From Ichthyocystis sparus (GTDB lineage Bacteria; Pseudomonadota; Gammaproteobacteria; Burkholderiales; 2013Ark19i): DNA of 64,000 nt. Under the pieces are notes generated by a model. It saw only the letters and a program-made list of their open reading frames with translations, did no database searches and had not been told where the DNA came from. Made by a program: the position numbers and the translations under genes. Shown one piece after another: positions 46,251 to 56,970 of the stretch. Every line of letters begins with the position of its first letter. Within the stretch, counting starts at the first letter, position 1. The stretch lies in the NCBI RefSeq assembly GCF_900078755.1, contig NZ_FKIH01000006.1; one strand, 5' to 3'.

Positions 46251-48485
46251 ATGGCATGTCCCAGCAATTTTTCGGTACGAATTTCAGCTTTCTCGGGTGA
46301 AATATTGTCATCTTCCGATAAGAGTGTCCCGTACATATCTAGGAAGCACGTTACTGATATTGCTTCATTAAACTCTGTGGTTCAGATATGCGGCACTAGT
46401 GTTGTTTGTACTCATTTATCTGCTTTATACATTTCTGAAAGCATTAGATGTTGTAACAGTAATGAAAAATTTAGAGTCTATGATTTATTGGGAAGTGCTG
46501 AATCAATAAGGAGAATTGCTCCTAGTGATATTAATAATTTGTTAGATAGAATAGTAGATAAATCAAGTAATAAATACATCGTGGTTTGTGGTAGACTTGG
46601 TCATTTTTTGCGTGAAATTGCTATAAATACTAGTGCTAATAGTCAACGTATATTTTTGTTGCGTAGTTGTGTTCATGCAATGGCATTAAGGGTTGTTTGT
46701 AAATTAAAAACTAATCGTCTGGGTAATAGTGAATATAGCTATGTAGTTCATCTTTTTGATCCAAATAAGACTAATGTTACTGCTCGTAGTGAAGTTAGTG
46801 ATCCAAGTTTTTTCTTGGATGAAGAAAAATTTTCTTTATGTAAATTTATTGGTAATGACCTTTATGATCAATATTTTGGAAAATCAGATGATATCAAAGA
46901 ACATGAATTAATGATCTACGAATGTAGTGATGGTGATATTAGGAGAAGAAGAAGTGAGTGTTTATCTAGATTGGAAACATTGCTATATGATGGCATTTCA
47001 GAGTGTGCATTATACCACCTAATGGAAAGTGGGTTGTGCAGCAAAAATATAATAATGATGTCTAAAAAACTATCTTTACTTCCTTCTAGAGTTAGAGAAG
47101 CTGTTGTTTTCGGTAGAAATGGTGACGGTGATTCAGCTTTGTATGTTGCTTTGTCCAATAATAATCATCGTTCTATACGAGCATATTGCCGTTTGTTGGA
47201 CAGTCTATCTGTTGATGAAAAGGTAAGAGTATTGCCACGGTTACTTATTGCTGGTGATAAAAATGGAGAATCAGGACTTATTGTAGCCATGCAGGAAGAT
47301 AATGCTGCTTCTATCTATGCTTTTGCTGGTTTGCTAAATATGTTGCTTTCGTTGAGAGGAGTAATACCTGCTAGTAGATTGGCTGATGCTATCTTTAATT
47401 TGTTAACTTCTAAGATAAGTAGTACTGAAGGTGGTACTGGGATGTTTATGGCTATGCAGGAGGGGTGTTCGTCTGCAATTGTTGCTTTTGGTAGCCTATT
47501 AGATGGATTAATTAGTCTTTCTGATGAAGTGCCAGCATCAGATATTGCTAGAATGGTTTTTGCTATACTGAAGTTTGATAATGGAGATGCAAATGGATTG
47601 TTTATGGCTATGCAGGAGGGACATTCATCTGCAATCACTGCTTTTGGTGGCCTATTAGATAGATTAGTTGGACTTTCTGATAAAGTACCAGCATTAGATA
47701 TTGCTAGGATGGTTTTTACTATACTGAATTCAGATGGTGGAGATGTAACAGGATTATTTATGGCTTTGCAGGAGGGACATTCAACTACAATTACTGCTTT
47801 TGGTGGCCTATTAGATAGATTAGTTGGACTTTCTGATAAAGTTCCAGCAATGGATATTGCTAGAATGATTTTTACTATACTGAAGTCTGATAGAGGGGGT
47901 GTTACTGGGCTGTTTATGGCCATGCAAGATGGTTGTTCATCTGCGATAGACTCATTTGGTAGCCTGTTAAATAGACTGGTATCTGTGGGTAATGATATCC
48001 CGAAGAATGATCTTGAAACAATGGTGTTCAATATATTACTGGCAAGGTCTAGTGGTTATGGTAGTGGTTTGTTTGAAGCTTTTAAAAACAATCATACGGG
48101 TGTTATTAGAGCATATTGTTCCCTGTTGGGTGTGATTGATACTTCTAGGTGGCCAGATCTATTGGATGCAGTTGATATTAGTGGAATTACAGGAATATTG
48201 TTTACGAGCGAAGGTGCTATTGAGTTTTACCTTAGTATACTGGAGAAGTTTGAAGTTGGTGTATTATCAAAATTGCGTTCTAGATTGGAAAATGTAAAGC
48301 GTACAAGTCAATATACAAGACTTTCAAATAGTCGTAGTCCATATGTTGTTAGATATGAAAATTTTCTTATGAGACTGGAAGATATTATAGATTTAAAGGT
48401 TACTACGTGGGCACAGTCATATAAGAATTACATATGCCTATATATTGTAATTACGCTGCTGTCCGCCCAGATTTTTGGTATTTAA
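46251..48485 (+). CDS. ShET2/OspD3-EspL-like cysteine-protease effector, subfamily C, member 16, with hydrophobic C-terminus
   Basis: ATG at 46251 follows TTGGATAAATAGG. At 744 residues this is the longest member of subfamily C. It has Cys53 (VCTHLSALY), His142 (VHAMAL) and Asp170 (LFDPNKTN), with DKSVPYIS at the N-terminal motif as in subfamily D. A basic run (RRRRSE) sits in the linker. There are eight repeat units; two neighbours (DNA 47595-47750 and 47751-47906) are near-identical, an in-frame gain of one 52-residue unit. The normal tail (EDIIDL) is extended by about 28 residues ending in a hydrophobic segment (about 727-744), giving a possible tail anchor. It is last in subfamily C before the switch to subfamily D. 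Confidence 0.84.
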   Translation: MACPSNFSVRISAFSGEILSSSDKSVPYISRKHVTDIASLNSVVQICGTSVVCTHLSALYISESIRCCNSNEKFRVYDLLGSAESIRRIAPSDINNLLDRIVDKSSNKYIVVCGRLGHFLREIAINTSANSQRIFLLRSCVHAMALRVVCKLKTNRLGNSEYSYVVHLFDPNKTNVTARSEVSDPSFFLDEEKFSLCKFIGNDLYDQYFGKSDDIKEHELMIYECSDGDIRRRRSECLSRLETLLYDGISECALYHLMESGLCSKNIIMMSKKLSLLPSRVREAVVFGRNGDGDSALYVALSNNNHRSIRAYCRLLDSLSVDEKVRVLPRLLIAGDKNGESGLIVAMQEDNAASIYAFAGLLNMLLSLRGVIPASRLADAIFNLLTSKISSTEGGTGMFMAMQEGCSSAIVAFGSLLDGLISLSDEVPASDIARMVFAILKFDNGDANGLFMAMQEGHSSAITAFGGLLDRLVGLSDKVPALDIARMVFTILNSDGGDVTGLFMALQEGHSTTITAFGGLLDRLVGLSDKVPAMDIARMIFTILKSDRGGVTGLFMAMQDGCSSAIDSFGSLLNRLVSVGNDIPKNDLETMVFNILLARSSGYGSGLFEAFKNNHTGVIRAYCSLLGVIDTSRWPDLLDAVDISGITGILFTSEGAIEFYLSILEKFEVGVLSKLRSRLENVKRTSQYTRLSNSRSPYVVRYENFLMRLEDIIDLKVTTWAQSYKNYICLYIVITLLSAQIFGI
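47595..47906 (+). repeat. Tandem 156-bp coding repeat (two copies) in member 16
   Basis: Two consecutive 156-bp segments encode the unit GLFMA(M/L)QEGHS...AFGGLLDRLVGLSDK, identical over the central 45 or so bases. This is one extra repeat unit compared with siblings. Confidence 0.85.
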
Positions 48486-48915
48486 ATTACTCTGTACATA
48501 GTACCATCCACTAATTGATGTGCTTTAATATAGTCATTGTGTTAATCAAGTATCCGCTGCATATTAGCAATAATTAATAATTTTTTACTCTCCTTATTAC
48601 TTATTTTTATACTTACCTTGTTATAGGGATATTACTATGATCGTTAATATATTGCCCTTTAGCAATTAGTATAGGTAGTAGTTATAGTTTGATAAATATT
48701 TGATAATAGTAATTTTTACTTTATATTTTTCCCAATATGTTGTATCTCTACTTCGGAGCTTATTTTTTTGTCTAGCATGAGAGTTGTATTTGTAGGGATC
48801 ATATTAATAAATAGCACATGAAAGTCTGTGTAATAATTATATTCTATATTATAAGTTATTAACTATTATGGTATTAACTGCCCATGAAAATAATTAATAA
48901 TAGTGGAGAACGAGA
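48486..48915. other. Spacer between subfamilies C and D
   Basis: About 430 bases, no gene. It is the first spacer of the subfamily D type, with a GGGATATTACTATGATC segment near 48626, the conserved box at 48706-48747 and the AATAATAGTGGAGAACGAGA leader before the GTG. Confidence 0.55.
48706..48747 (+). promoter_or_regulatory. Subfamily D upstream box, member 17
   Basis: ATAGTAATTTTTACTTTATA followed by CCCAATATGTTGTATC recurs about 190-265 bases before every intact subfamily D gene and is absent before the pseudogene at 51846. It may be a promoter element or regulator site, though shared ancestry of the duplicated unit could also explain it. Confidence 0.4.
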
Positions 48916-51429
48916 GTGGCTATTTCTGCCAGTTCGCCAGTTAGGGTGAGTGCATTTTCGGGGGAGGAGATGCTACCTGGTGATAAAAGCGTTCCTTATA
49001 TATCAAAGCTGTCCCTCCAACAAAAGGAGGTAGCCTTGAATTGCGAAGTAAATGTTAGGGGCATTAATGTAAGTTGTTCTCACCTGTCAGCTTTATATAT
49101 TCGTAGGGCTATTAGTTGCCATGTTAAAAATGAAAAATTAGTAGTTAGAGATATTTTTGGAAGCGCTGCTTTAATAGAAAGTCTTATTCCTCAAGATATT
49201 GGTTCAATATATGAAGACATGATAGGTAGGTCCTGTGGTAGGTATATCGTAGCTTGTCGTAAGTTCGGTGGTTTTTTGTGTGATATTGCCAAAAATACTA
49301 GTATTTACGAACAGAGATTGTTTTTATTAAGTAGCAGTAATCACATAATGGCTGTTAAACTTTTACATAAGATTTCTTATAAAACTTTACAGAGTAGGTA
49401 CGTAGTTTGTTTTTTTGATCCCAATAGAACGGATGTTGTTGCGCGTGCTGCGGTTAATGATCCTAGTGATTTTTTGGATGAATCTAGATTTTCTTTACAG
49501 AATTTTGTTGGTAGTTCTCTTTACGGAGGGTACTTTAAAATACTTACTGGTCAACCTGAAGAATGTGAATGTCTTGTATATGAGTATTGCGAACTTAAGG
49601 ATACTAGTAAAGATTTTTTGGTACTTCAGACTTTATCTCAATGCAGAGTTTCTTCGTGCATGTTGTTCCATTTGATGTCGGAGGGCAGTGCAAATGATGT
49701 GATGGAGGTAGTTAACGTAGTATCATCATTAGATCCTGGTAGTGATTTTAGAAGAGAGATTTTTTGGGGTAGGAGTAGTGCAGGTGTTCCGGCACTTAAC
49801 GTAGCTTTAGGATTAGGTAGGCACGAAAATATAGTTGCTTATGGTTCATTATTGGATACTATGTCTGATGATGAAATGCTTAGACTTCTTCCAGATTTGT
49901 TGCGATCTGAAGATATGGAAGGTACGCCAGGGCTTTTCCTTGCTTTAAAGGAAGGTCATGCGAAGTCTGTTGGTGCTTACGGTAATTTGCTAGATAGATT
50001 GTTACTCAATATGTCAGGCAAAATGACTGCGCGTAGTATTGCGGGTATGGTTTTTAACTTGCTTATGGCCAGAAGAAATGATGGCCTACCAGGATTGTTT
50101 AGGGCCCTTCAGGGAAACCATCACGAAGCAGTGATTCAGTTTTGTTCGTTACTGGATAGATTATTGACTATGACTATTAGTGATGAGCTTTCAGTATCTG
50201 AACTTTGCGGTATGATTTACAGTTTGCTGGTATCTAAGCGCAGAGATGGTGTTACAGGTCTACAAATTGCTATTTCTAAGGATAGTTCTGAGTCTGTGCG
50301 AGCCTTTGGTGAACTATTAATGGGATTGACTCGTTTTAGTAATTCCAGCTATTCTGGAAATGTTACCAAAATGGTTTTTAAATTATTAATGGCAGAATCT
50401 TCAAATTGTAAATCAGGTCTTTGTTTAGCCTTATCTGAAAATAAGAGTAATTCTGTTGAGGCTTATGGTGAATTGTTAGTAAAGTTTACTTTTTTTAGAG
50501 GTGGGGTGTCTGATTACGAATTTCAGGATATGTTTCACGAATTGTTGATAGCAAGATCTAATGGTGTAACTGGATTATTTATGGCATTGCAGAATGGTTG
50601 TAAAGATTCCATTGAGGCTTTTACTAAATTGGTAAATCATTTTATATCGTTAAGTGCTCAAATGCCTCGTGGTAGATTATTAGTTATGCTCTATGAGCTG
50701 TTTATGTCAAGTAATTGTGATGGTGTACCAGGATTATTCATGGCTTTGCAGCAGGGAAACGGAGATTCTATAGTTGCTTTTTCTGTGCTACTGGAACAAT
50801 TATTCTTGTTAGCGGGGGGAGTTATTTCAATAGAGGAGATTTTTAATCTTATCTCTGACATATTAGTGGCTAAGGATAATTTTGGTAGACCTGGATTAAA
50901 TGCGGCATTGACATATGATCAAGAAAGTTCTGTTAGTGCCTTTGGTGTGTTATTAGAGAAGCTTAATTTTTTTGTGGGAAAGATTTCTGAAAATGAAATT
51001 TTTAGTACTATGCATGGGATAATAATGTCCATAAATCATGATGGTTGTCCTGGGTTGTTTTCGGCTTTACGAGATAATTGTGCCAGTGTTATTACTAAGT
51101 ATTTTTTATTGGTTAGTAAACTTCCTAGGATTTATTGGGCTGATCTTTTGATTGCTAAAAATATACGCGGTGTTCCTGCCGTATTTATGGCTCATAATAA
51201 TGCTGTTGATGAATACTACCGGTTGTTGGTACGACTGCCAATGGATGTATTTTTAGAGGTACATGCAAAATTGACTGAAGTTACAAGGCGCAGGGATTAT
51301 TTAGATGTTGTTAATAGAGGTGGAGGGTCTAGAGTTGCTAGATATGAGCTTTTTCTAGGTAGGCTTGCAGCTCATAAAAATGATCAATCTGGGGCGTCAT
51401 GTAATCCTAGAGGTTGCCGAATTGCGTAA
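48916..51429 (+). CDS. ShET2/OspD3-EspL-like cysteine-protease effector, subfamily D, member 17 (GTG start)
   Basis: GTG at 48916 follows GTGGAGAACGAGA and begins MAISASSPVRVSAFSGEEM, the subfamily D N-terminus. The 837-residue product has DKSVPYIS (23-30), Cys54 (SCSHLSALY), His143 (NHIMAV) and Asp168 (FFDPNRTD). The loop between His and Asp is a few residues shorter than in subfamily C (HKISYKTLQSRYVV). Ten repeat units follow, mostly GLFxALQ/GLxxAL worded, with a mid-array unit (GLQIAISKDS) and a degenerate last cap (AVFMAHNNAVDEYY). The tail SCNPRGCRIA contains two Cys and is shared only with member 19. It is most like member 19. Confidence 0.84.
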   Translation: MAISASSPVRVSAFSGEEMLPGDKSVPYISKLSLQQKEVALNCEVNVRGINVSCSHLSALYIRRAISCHVKNEKLVVRDIFGSAALIESLIPQDIGSIYEDMIGRSCGRYIVACRKFGGFLCDIAKNTSIYEQRLFLLSSSNHIMAVKLLHKISYKTLQSRYVVCFFDPNRTDVVARAAVNDPSDFLDESRFSLQNFVGSSLYGGYFKILTGQPEECECLVYEYCELKDTSKDFLVLQTLSQCRVSSCMLFHLMSEGSANDVMEVVNVVSSLDPGSDFRREIFWGRSSAGVPALNVALGLGRHENIVAYGSLLDTMSDDEMLRLLPDLLRSEDMEGTPGLFLALKEGHAKSVGAYGNLLDRLLLNMSGKMTARSIAGMVFNLLMARRNDGLPGLFRALQGNHHEAVIQFCSLLDRLLTMTISDELSVSELCGMIYSLLVSKRRDGVTGLQIAISKDSSESVRAFGELLMGLTRFSNSSYSGNVTKMVFKLLMAESSNCKSGLCLALSENKSNSVEAYGELLVKFTFFRGGVSDYEFQDMFHELLIARSNGVTGLFMALQNGCKDSIEAFTKLVNHFISLSAQMPRGRLLVMLYELFMSSNCDGVPGLFMALQQGNGDSIVAFSVLLEQLFLLAGGVISIEEIFNLISDILVAKDNFGRPGLNAALTYDQESSVSAFGVLLEKLNFFVGKISENEIFSTMHGIIMSINHDGCPGLFSALRDNCASVITKYFLLVSKLPRIYWADLLIAKNIRGVPAVFMAHNNAVDEYYRLLVRLPMDVFLEVHAKLTEVTRRRDYLDVVNRGGGSRVARYELFLGRLAAHKNDQSGASCNPRGCRIA

Positions 51430-51845
51430 GTGTTGTCTGAAGCTCTAGGTTATTACAGCGACATTTTTCTACTATATATCTAAAAAGCTTGATTTCAACA
51501 ATTTAGTTACATAACCAATTTTAACCTACACTATATTTTGTTAAAATCTGTTATTAATAGATTGGTCTTCTTTTTTAGCATATTTTCTTGCAAACTCATG
51601 TTACAGAAAAAAATAATTGAAATAATTATCTAAGCTGTAATCAAGAAATTGATAGTTGTACATTCATCATTATTTGATCTTAGTGGCTTCTCTTCTTCTG
51701 CTTTTTTCTCTACTTTGATATGTTGTGCCATTTTTTATAATTAATGTGCCTCAATTTTTGTGTAACAATTATAAATTAAATAGTTAATTATTAATCATAA
51801 TAGCATGAACGTATCCCTAAAAAATAATAATAGAGGAGAACAAGG
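51430..51845. other. Spacer before the subfamily D pseudogene
   Basis: About 416 bases, no gene. It keeps the CTAAAAAATAATAATAGAGG leader directly before the pseudogene, but lacks both the GGATATTACTATGATC segment and the ATAGTAATTTTTACTTTA box found before the intact subfamily D genes. Confidence 0.55.
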
Positions 51846-53888
51846 GTGACTATTTCTGCCAATTCACCAATTAGGTTGAGTGCATCTTCGAGGGAGGAGA
51901 TGCCACCTGATGATAAGATTGTTCCTTACATATCAAGTGCATATCTTGAGCAAGAAGAGATAAACTTAAACTGCAAAGTAAATGTTGGTGTTATTGATGT
52001 AAGTTGTACTCATCTGTCAGCTTTATATCTTCGTAAAGCTGTTGATTACCAGATTAAAAATGAAAAATTAATGGTTAGAGATATTTTTGGAGGTATCTAT
52101 TTAATAGAAAGCATTCTTCCCGAAGACATTGGTAAAATATATAAAAGCATGATAGATAGGTCCTGTGGCAGGCATATTGTGGCGTGTCGTAAGTTCGGTG
52201 ATTTTTTGTGTGGTATCGCCAAAGATACTAGTCTTTACGAACAGATATTTTTTTATTAGGCAGCAGTTGTCATGTAATGGCCTTTATACTTTTACATAAA
52301 AAATCTTGTAAAACTTTACGAAGTAAGTACGTAGTTTGGTTTTTTGATCCTAATAGAACGAATGTAGTGGTACGTGTTGCAGTTAGTGATCATAATGATT
52401 TTTTAGGTGAATCTAGATTTGCTTTACAAAGTTTTGTTAGTAACAATCTTTACGGAAGATATTTTAAAAAAATTACTGATCAACCTGAATAATGTTAATG
52501 TCTTGTATATGAGCATTGTGAACTTAAAGATACTAATAAAGATTTTTTGACGCTTCAAACTTTATCCGAATACAGAGTTTCTCCATGCATGGTGTTCTAT
52601 TTTATGTCAGATGGTAGTGTAAATGATGTGATGATGATAGCTGACATAGTATCATTATTAAATCCTGGCAGTGAATTTATAAAAGTAATTTTTGGCGGTA
52701 AAAGTAGTGAAGGGATTCCGGCACTTAACATAGCGTTGAAATTAGGTAATCATGAAAATATAGATGCTGTTGGATACTATGTCTAGTGATGAAATGCTTG
52801 AATTTCTTCCAGAATTATTGCGAGCTGAAAATGTAGAAGGTACGTCAGGTCTTTTTTTCGCTCTAGAAAGGGGTTATGTAAAGTATGTTGCCGCTTATAG
52901 TAGGTTGCTAGATAGATTACTGACCATTCGTGATGGACCTTCAGTGTGTAAACTTTGTAATATGAACTATGATTTGATGATGTCTAAGAGAAGCGATGGT
53001 GTTCCAGGTCTACAAGTTGCCCTTTCTAGGGATAGATTCTGAATCTGTAAGAGTTTTGGGTAAATTATTACTAAGATTTACTCGTTTTGATAATTATAGC
53101 TATTTTGTAAATGTTACCAGAATGGTTTTCAAATTATTAATGGCGGAATCTGTAAATTACAAATCAGGTTTGCATTTATCGTTCTATAGAAATAAGAGTA
53201 ATTCTGTAGCAGATTATGGTGAGTTGCTAGAAAATTTTACTCTTTTTAGAGGAGGGGTATCTGATTGTCAGTTTTATAATATGTTTCACGAATTATTGAT
53301 GGCAAGATCTGAAGGTGTACCTGGGTTTATGGCATTGCAGAACGGCTGTGAAGATTCCATTAAAGATTTTGCTAAGTCCGTACTACTAGACCAATTGTTT
53401 ATGTTAGAGGGTGGAGTTCCATAGAGGAGATTTTTGGTCTTATTTATGACATATTAGCGGCTAAAAGTAATTCGGGTAGACCTGGATTAAATGCAGCATT
53501 CCTGTACGATAAAGAAAGTTCTGTGCGTGCCTTTGGTATGTTCCTAGACAAGTTTAATTTTTTTGAGGGGAAAGTTTACGAAGATAAAATTTTTAATGCT
53601 ATGGATGAGCTAATAATGTAGAGAGATTCTAATGATTATCCTGGATTATTAGTGGCTTTACGATGTAATCGTGTCAGTGTTATTGCTAGTTATTTTCTAT
53701 TGGTGAGTAGACTTACTAAGAGTCATTGGACTGATTTAACAGAATTTACAAGACACAGAGAGTATTTGTATATTGTTAATAATGGTGGAAGTTCTGCAGT
53801 TAATGACTATGAGATTTTTCTGGGCAGGCTTACAGATCATAAAAATGATCAATGTGATAGGAAGGTCGTCAAATTGAGTAGGCTTTAG
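51846..53888 (+). pseudogene. Disrupted subfamily D effector, member 18
   Basis: It begins like a normal member (GTG at 51846, MTISANSPIRLSASSREEM; Cys in SCTHLSALY). The frame then breaks near 52247 (YEQ then IFFY and stop). A GAA-to-TAA change gives a stop at 52490-52492. An 11-base deletion lies near 52766, a 1-base insertion near 53032, about one repeat unit is lost near 53375, 4 bases are lost near 53417, a TAG sits at 53619-53621, and a deletion near 53737 removes most of the cap. His (SCHVMAF) and Asp (FFDPNRTN) segments are still readable in a shifted frame. The number of lesions shows it is long dead, not a single sequencing error. It is related most closely to members 20 and 21. Confidence 0.92.
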
Positions 53889-54459
53889 CTAATGTTACTA
53901 GTTATTGCGATGATATTTTTTCAAGCACCTTGTAAAGCTACAGGGAGAATTTTAACCTATACTATAACTATATTTTGTAAGGCCACATTTGACCTTAGTG
54001 GCTTTTCTTCTTCTGCTCTTTTCTTCGAGTTCGGCATTTAAATTGCTCTCTATCGTACCATTTCTTATAACTAACATGCTTGTCATACCCTAATATTAAT
54101 TTAATACCTATTATTGATGTAGCCAATGGTTAATAGTTTTTTATTCCTGATTTTCCTTGTCATAGCTATATTACTATGACCATTAATTATTGATTTAGTA
54201 TTGTAGAAAATAATTATAATTTGATAAACATTTGACCATAGGATGATAGTAATTTTTACTTTATATTTTTTTCCAATATTTTGTATCTCTTCGTTGGAGT
54301 TTATTTTTTTTATCTATCATAAGATATATGTTTACAAGCACCATATTAATGATAAATAGTATGTTAAAGTTATTCATAATAACTATAAAATGCATCGTAA
54401 ATTATTAACACAAATAGAGTGAAAGTATTCCTAATGAATAGTAATAGCGGAGAACAATA
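53889..54459. other. Spacer before member 19
   Basis: About 570 bases with no gene. It contains the subfamily D spacer segments: CTATATTACTATGACC near 54169, the box at 54246-54292, and AATAGCGGAGAACAATA before the GTG. Confidence 0.55.
54246..54292 (+). promoter_or_regulatory. Subfamily D upstream box, member 19
   Basis: Copy of the box described at 48706 (ATAGTAATTTTTACTTTATA, then TTCCAATATTTTGTATC), 214 bases before the start codon. Confidence 0.4.
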
Positions 54460-56970
54460 GTGGCTATTTCTGGCAATTCATCAATTAGGGTGAGTGTACT
54501 TTCAGGAGAGGAGATGCCACCTGGGGATAAAAGTGTTCCTTACATATCAAAGCTGTTTCTTCAACAGGAAGCGTTGAACCTAAACTACAAAGTAAATGTT
54601 AGTGGCATGAAAATGAATTGCACCCATCTGTCAGCTTTATATCTTCGTAATGCTGTTGATTGTCATCTTAAAAATAAAAAATTAGTAATTGGAGACATTT
54701 TTGGAAGTGCTACTTCAATAGAAAGTATTGTTCCTGAGAACGTTAATTCAATATTCGGAGACATTATAGATGGGTCTTGTGGCAGGCATATTGTGGCTTG
54801 TCGTAAGTTCGGTGGTTTTTTATGTGGTATTGCCAAAGATACTAGTCTTTACGAACAGAGATTGTTTTTATTAGTTAGTAGTTATCACACAATGGCTTTT
54901 AGACTTTTACATAAAATATCTTGCAAGACTTTACGAAGTAGGTATGTAATTTGTTTTTTTGATCCTAATATGACGAATGTTGTTGCACGTGTTGCAGTTA
55001 ACGATCCCAATGATTTTTTAGACGAAGCTAGGTTTTCTTTACAAAGTTTTATTGATCGTTCTCTTTACGAAAAATATTTTAAAATACTTACTGATCAACC
55101 TGAAGAATGTGAATGTATCATATATGAACATTGTGAACTTAAAGATGCTAATAAAGATTTTTTGACATTTCAAACTTTATCTCAATACGGAATTTCTTCA
55201 TGCATAGTGTTTCATTTGATGTCAGATGGCGGCGCAAATGATGTGATGGGTCTAGCTAATACTTTATCATTATTAAATTCTGGTAGTGATTTTAGAAGAG
55301 AAATATTTCTTGGCAAGAACAGTGCAGGGGTTCCAGCACTTTACGCAGCTTTAGGATTTGGTAGGCACGAAAATATAGATGCTTATGGTTCATTGTTGGA
55401 TACTATGTCTAGTGATGAAATGCTTAAATTTCTTCCAGAATTGTTGCGAGCTGAAAATGTGGAAGGAACGCCAGGTCTTTTCCTCGCTTTAAAAAAAGGC
55501 TATGCAAAGTCTGTTGCTGCTTATGGTAGGTTGCTAGATAAATTACTCGGTATGTCAGACAAAATGCCTAGGTATACTATCGCTAGTATACTTTTTAATT
55601 TGCTTATGGCTAGAAGAAGAGGTGATGGCTTGCCAGGACTGTTTGTGGCCCTTCAGGGAAATCATTATGAAGCAATCAGTGAATTTTGTTCGTTACTTGA
55701 TATATTATTATCTATTCGTGATGAACTTTCAGTGAGTGAACTTTGTAGCATGATTTATGATTTGCTGATGTCTAGTAGAAGAGATGGTGTTTCAGGTCTA
55801 CAAATTGCCCTTTTTCGGGATAATTCTGAATCCGTGCAAGCCTTTGGTGAACTGATACTAAGATTTACTCACTTTAATAATTCTGGACATTTTGGAAATG
55901 TTACAAGGATGGTTTTTAAGTTGTTAATGGCAGAATCTTTAGATTACAAACCTGGTCTGTGTTTGGCCTTATCTGAAAATAATAATAATTCCGTTGCGGC
56001 TTATGGTGGATTGTTAGAAAAGTTTACCCTTTTTAGAGGAGGGGTACCTGATTGTGAGTTTTATAATATGTTTCACGAATTATTGATTGCAAGATATGGA
56101 GGTATACCTGGATTGTCTATGGCATTGCAGAATGGTTGTGAGGATTCCATTAAAGCTTTTGCTAAATTGGTAAGTCAGTTTATATCATTAAGTCCTCAAA
56201 TACCTCATGATAGATTATTAGTTATGCTCCATGAGTTATTTATTTCTAGTAGTGATGAAGGTGTATCAGGATTATTTATGGCTTTGAAGCAGGGACACGG
56301 AGGTTCTGTAGTTGCTTTTTCTGAGATACTAGAAACATTATTTATGTTAGAGGGTGGAGTTGTTTCCATAGAGGAGATTTTTGATCTTGTTCATGAAGTA
56401 TTAGTTGCTAAGGATAATTTAGGTAGACCTGGATTAAATGCAGCATTGATTCATGGTAAAGCGAGTTCTGTCCTTGACTTTGGTGTATTACTAGACAAGT
56501 TTAATTTTTTTAAGGGAAAAATTTCCGAAGGTAAAATTTTTAATACTATGTATGAGCTAATAATGTCCAGAGATTCTGATGGTTGTCCCGGATTATTTTC
56601 GGCTTTAAGAGATAATTGTGCTAATGTTGTCGGCAGCTATTTTTTGTTGGTGAGTAGACTTCGTAGGAGATATTGGGCTAACCTTTTGATTGCTAGAGAT
56701 GGGCGTGGTGTTCCAGCCATATTTACAGCGCATGATGGTGTTTTTGATGGATACTATAGATTGTTGGTACAAATGCCTATGGGTGTGTTTTTAGAGGTAC
56801 ATGAAGAACTAACAGAATTTACAAGGCACAGAGAGTATTTGGATGTTGTTAATAGAGGTGGAGGTTCTAGAATTACTAGATATGAAGCTTTCCTAGATGG
56901 GCTTACAGATCACAAAAATGATCAATCTGGGGCGGCATCATGTGATCCTAAAGGTTGCAAGGTTATGTAG
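54460..56970 (+). CDS. ShET2/OspD3-EspL-like cysteine-protease effector, subfamily D, member 19 (GTG start)
   Basis: GTG at 54460 follows GCGGAGAACAATA (MAISGNSSIRVSVLSGEEM). Product is 836 residues. Predicted triad is Cys54 (NCTHLSALY), His143 (YHTMAF), Asp168 (FFDPNMTN). There are ten repeat units. Units near residues 540-640 (GLSMALQNGC, GLFMALKQGH) and the glycine-rich LEGGVVSIEEIFD loop are characteristic of subfamily D and absent from A to C. The tail ASCDPKGCKVM resembles member 17. It is intact although it directly follows the dead copy. Confidence 0.84.
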   Translation: MAISGNSSIRVSVLSGEEMPPGDKSVPYISKLFLQQEALNLNYKVNVSGMKMNCTHLSALYLRNAVDCHLKNKKLVIGDIFGSATSIESIVPENVNSIFGDIIDGSCGRHIVACRKFGGFLCGIAKDTSLYEQRLFLLVSSYHTMAFRLLHKISCKTLRSRYVICFFDPNMTNVVARVAVNDPNDFLDEARFSLQSFIDRSLYEKYFKILTDQPEECECIIYEHCELKDANKDFLTFQTLSQYGISSCIVFHLMSDGGANDVMGLANTLSLLNSGSDFRREIFLGKNSAGVPALYAALGFGRHENIDAYGSLLDTMSSDEMLKFLPELLRAENVEGTPGLFLALKKGYAKSVAAYGRLLDKLLGMSDKMPRYTIASILFNLLMARRRGDGLPGLFVALQGNHYEAISEFCSLLDILLSIRDELSVSELCSMIYDLLMSSRRDGVSGLQIALFRDNSESVQAFGELILRFTHFNNSGHFGNVTRMVFKLLMAESLDYKPGLCLALSENNNNSVAAYGGLLEKFTLFRGGVPDCEFYNMFHELLIARYGGIPGLSMALQNGCEDSIKAFAKLVSQFISLSPQIPHDRLLVMLHELFISSSDEGVSGLFMALKQGHGGSVVAFSEILETLFMLEGGVVSIEEIFDLVHEVLVAKDNLGRPGLNAALIHGKASSVLDFGVLLDKFNFFKGKISEGKIFNTMYELIMSRDSDGCPGLFSALRDNCANVVGSYFLLVSRLRRRYWANLLIARDGRGVPAIFTAHDGVFDGYYRLLVQMPMGVFLEVHEELTEFTRHREYLDVVNRGGGSRITRYEAFLDGLTDHKNDQSGAASCDPKGCKVM

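Noticed and set aside
47315..48031. Long minus-strand open frame (238 codons) opposite member 16
   Set aside because: It mirrors the repeat units exactly and similar antisense frames occur opposite most members (8120-8791, 4875-5288, 19950-20390). They result from repeat codon bias and have no ribosome sites or recognisable families.
51846..53888. Several separate small genes
   Set aside because: The short frames line up in order with consecutive parts of members 20 and 21, separated by indels and stops. They are fragments of one pseudogene.
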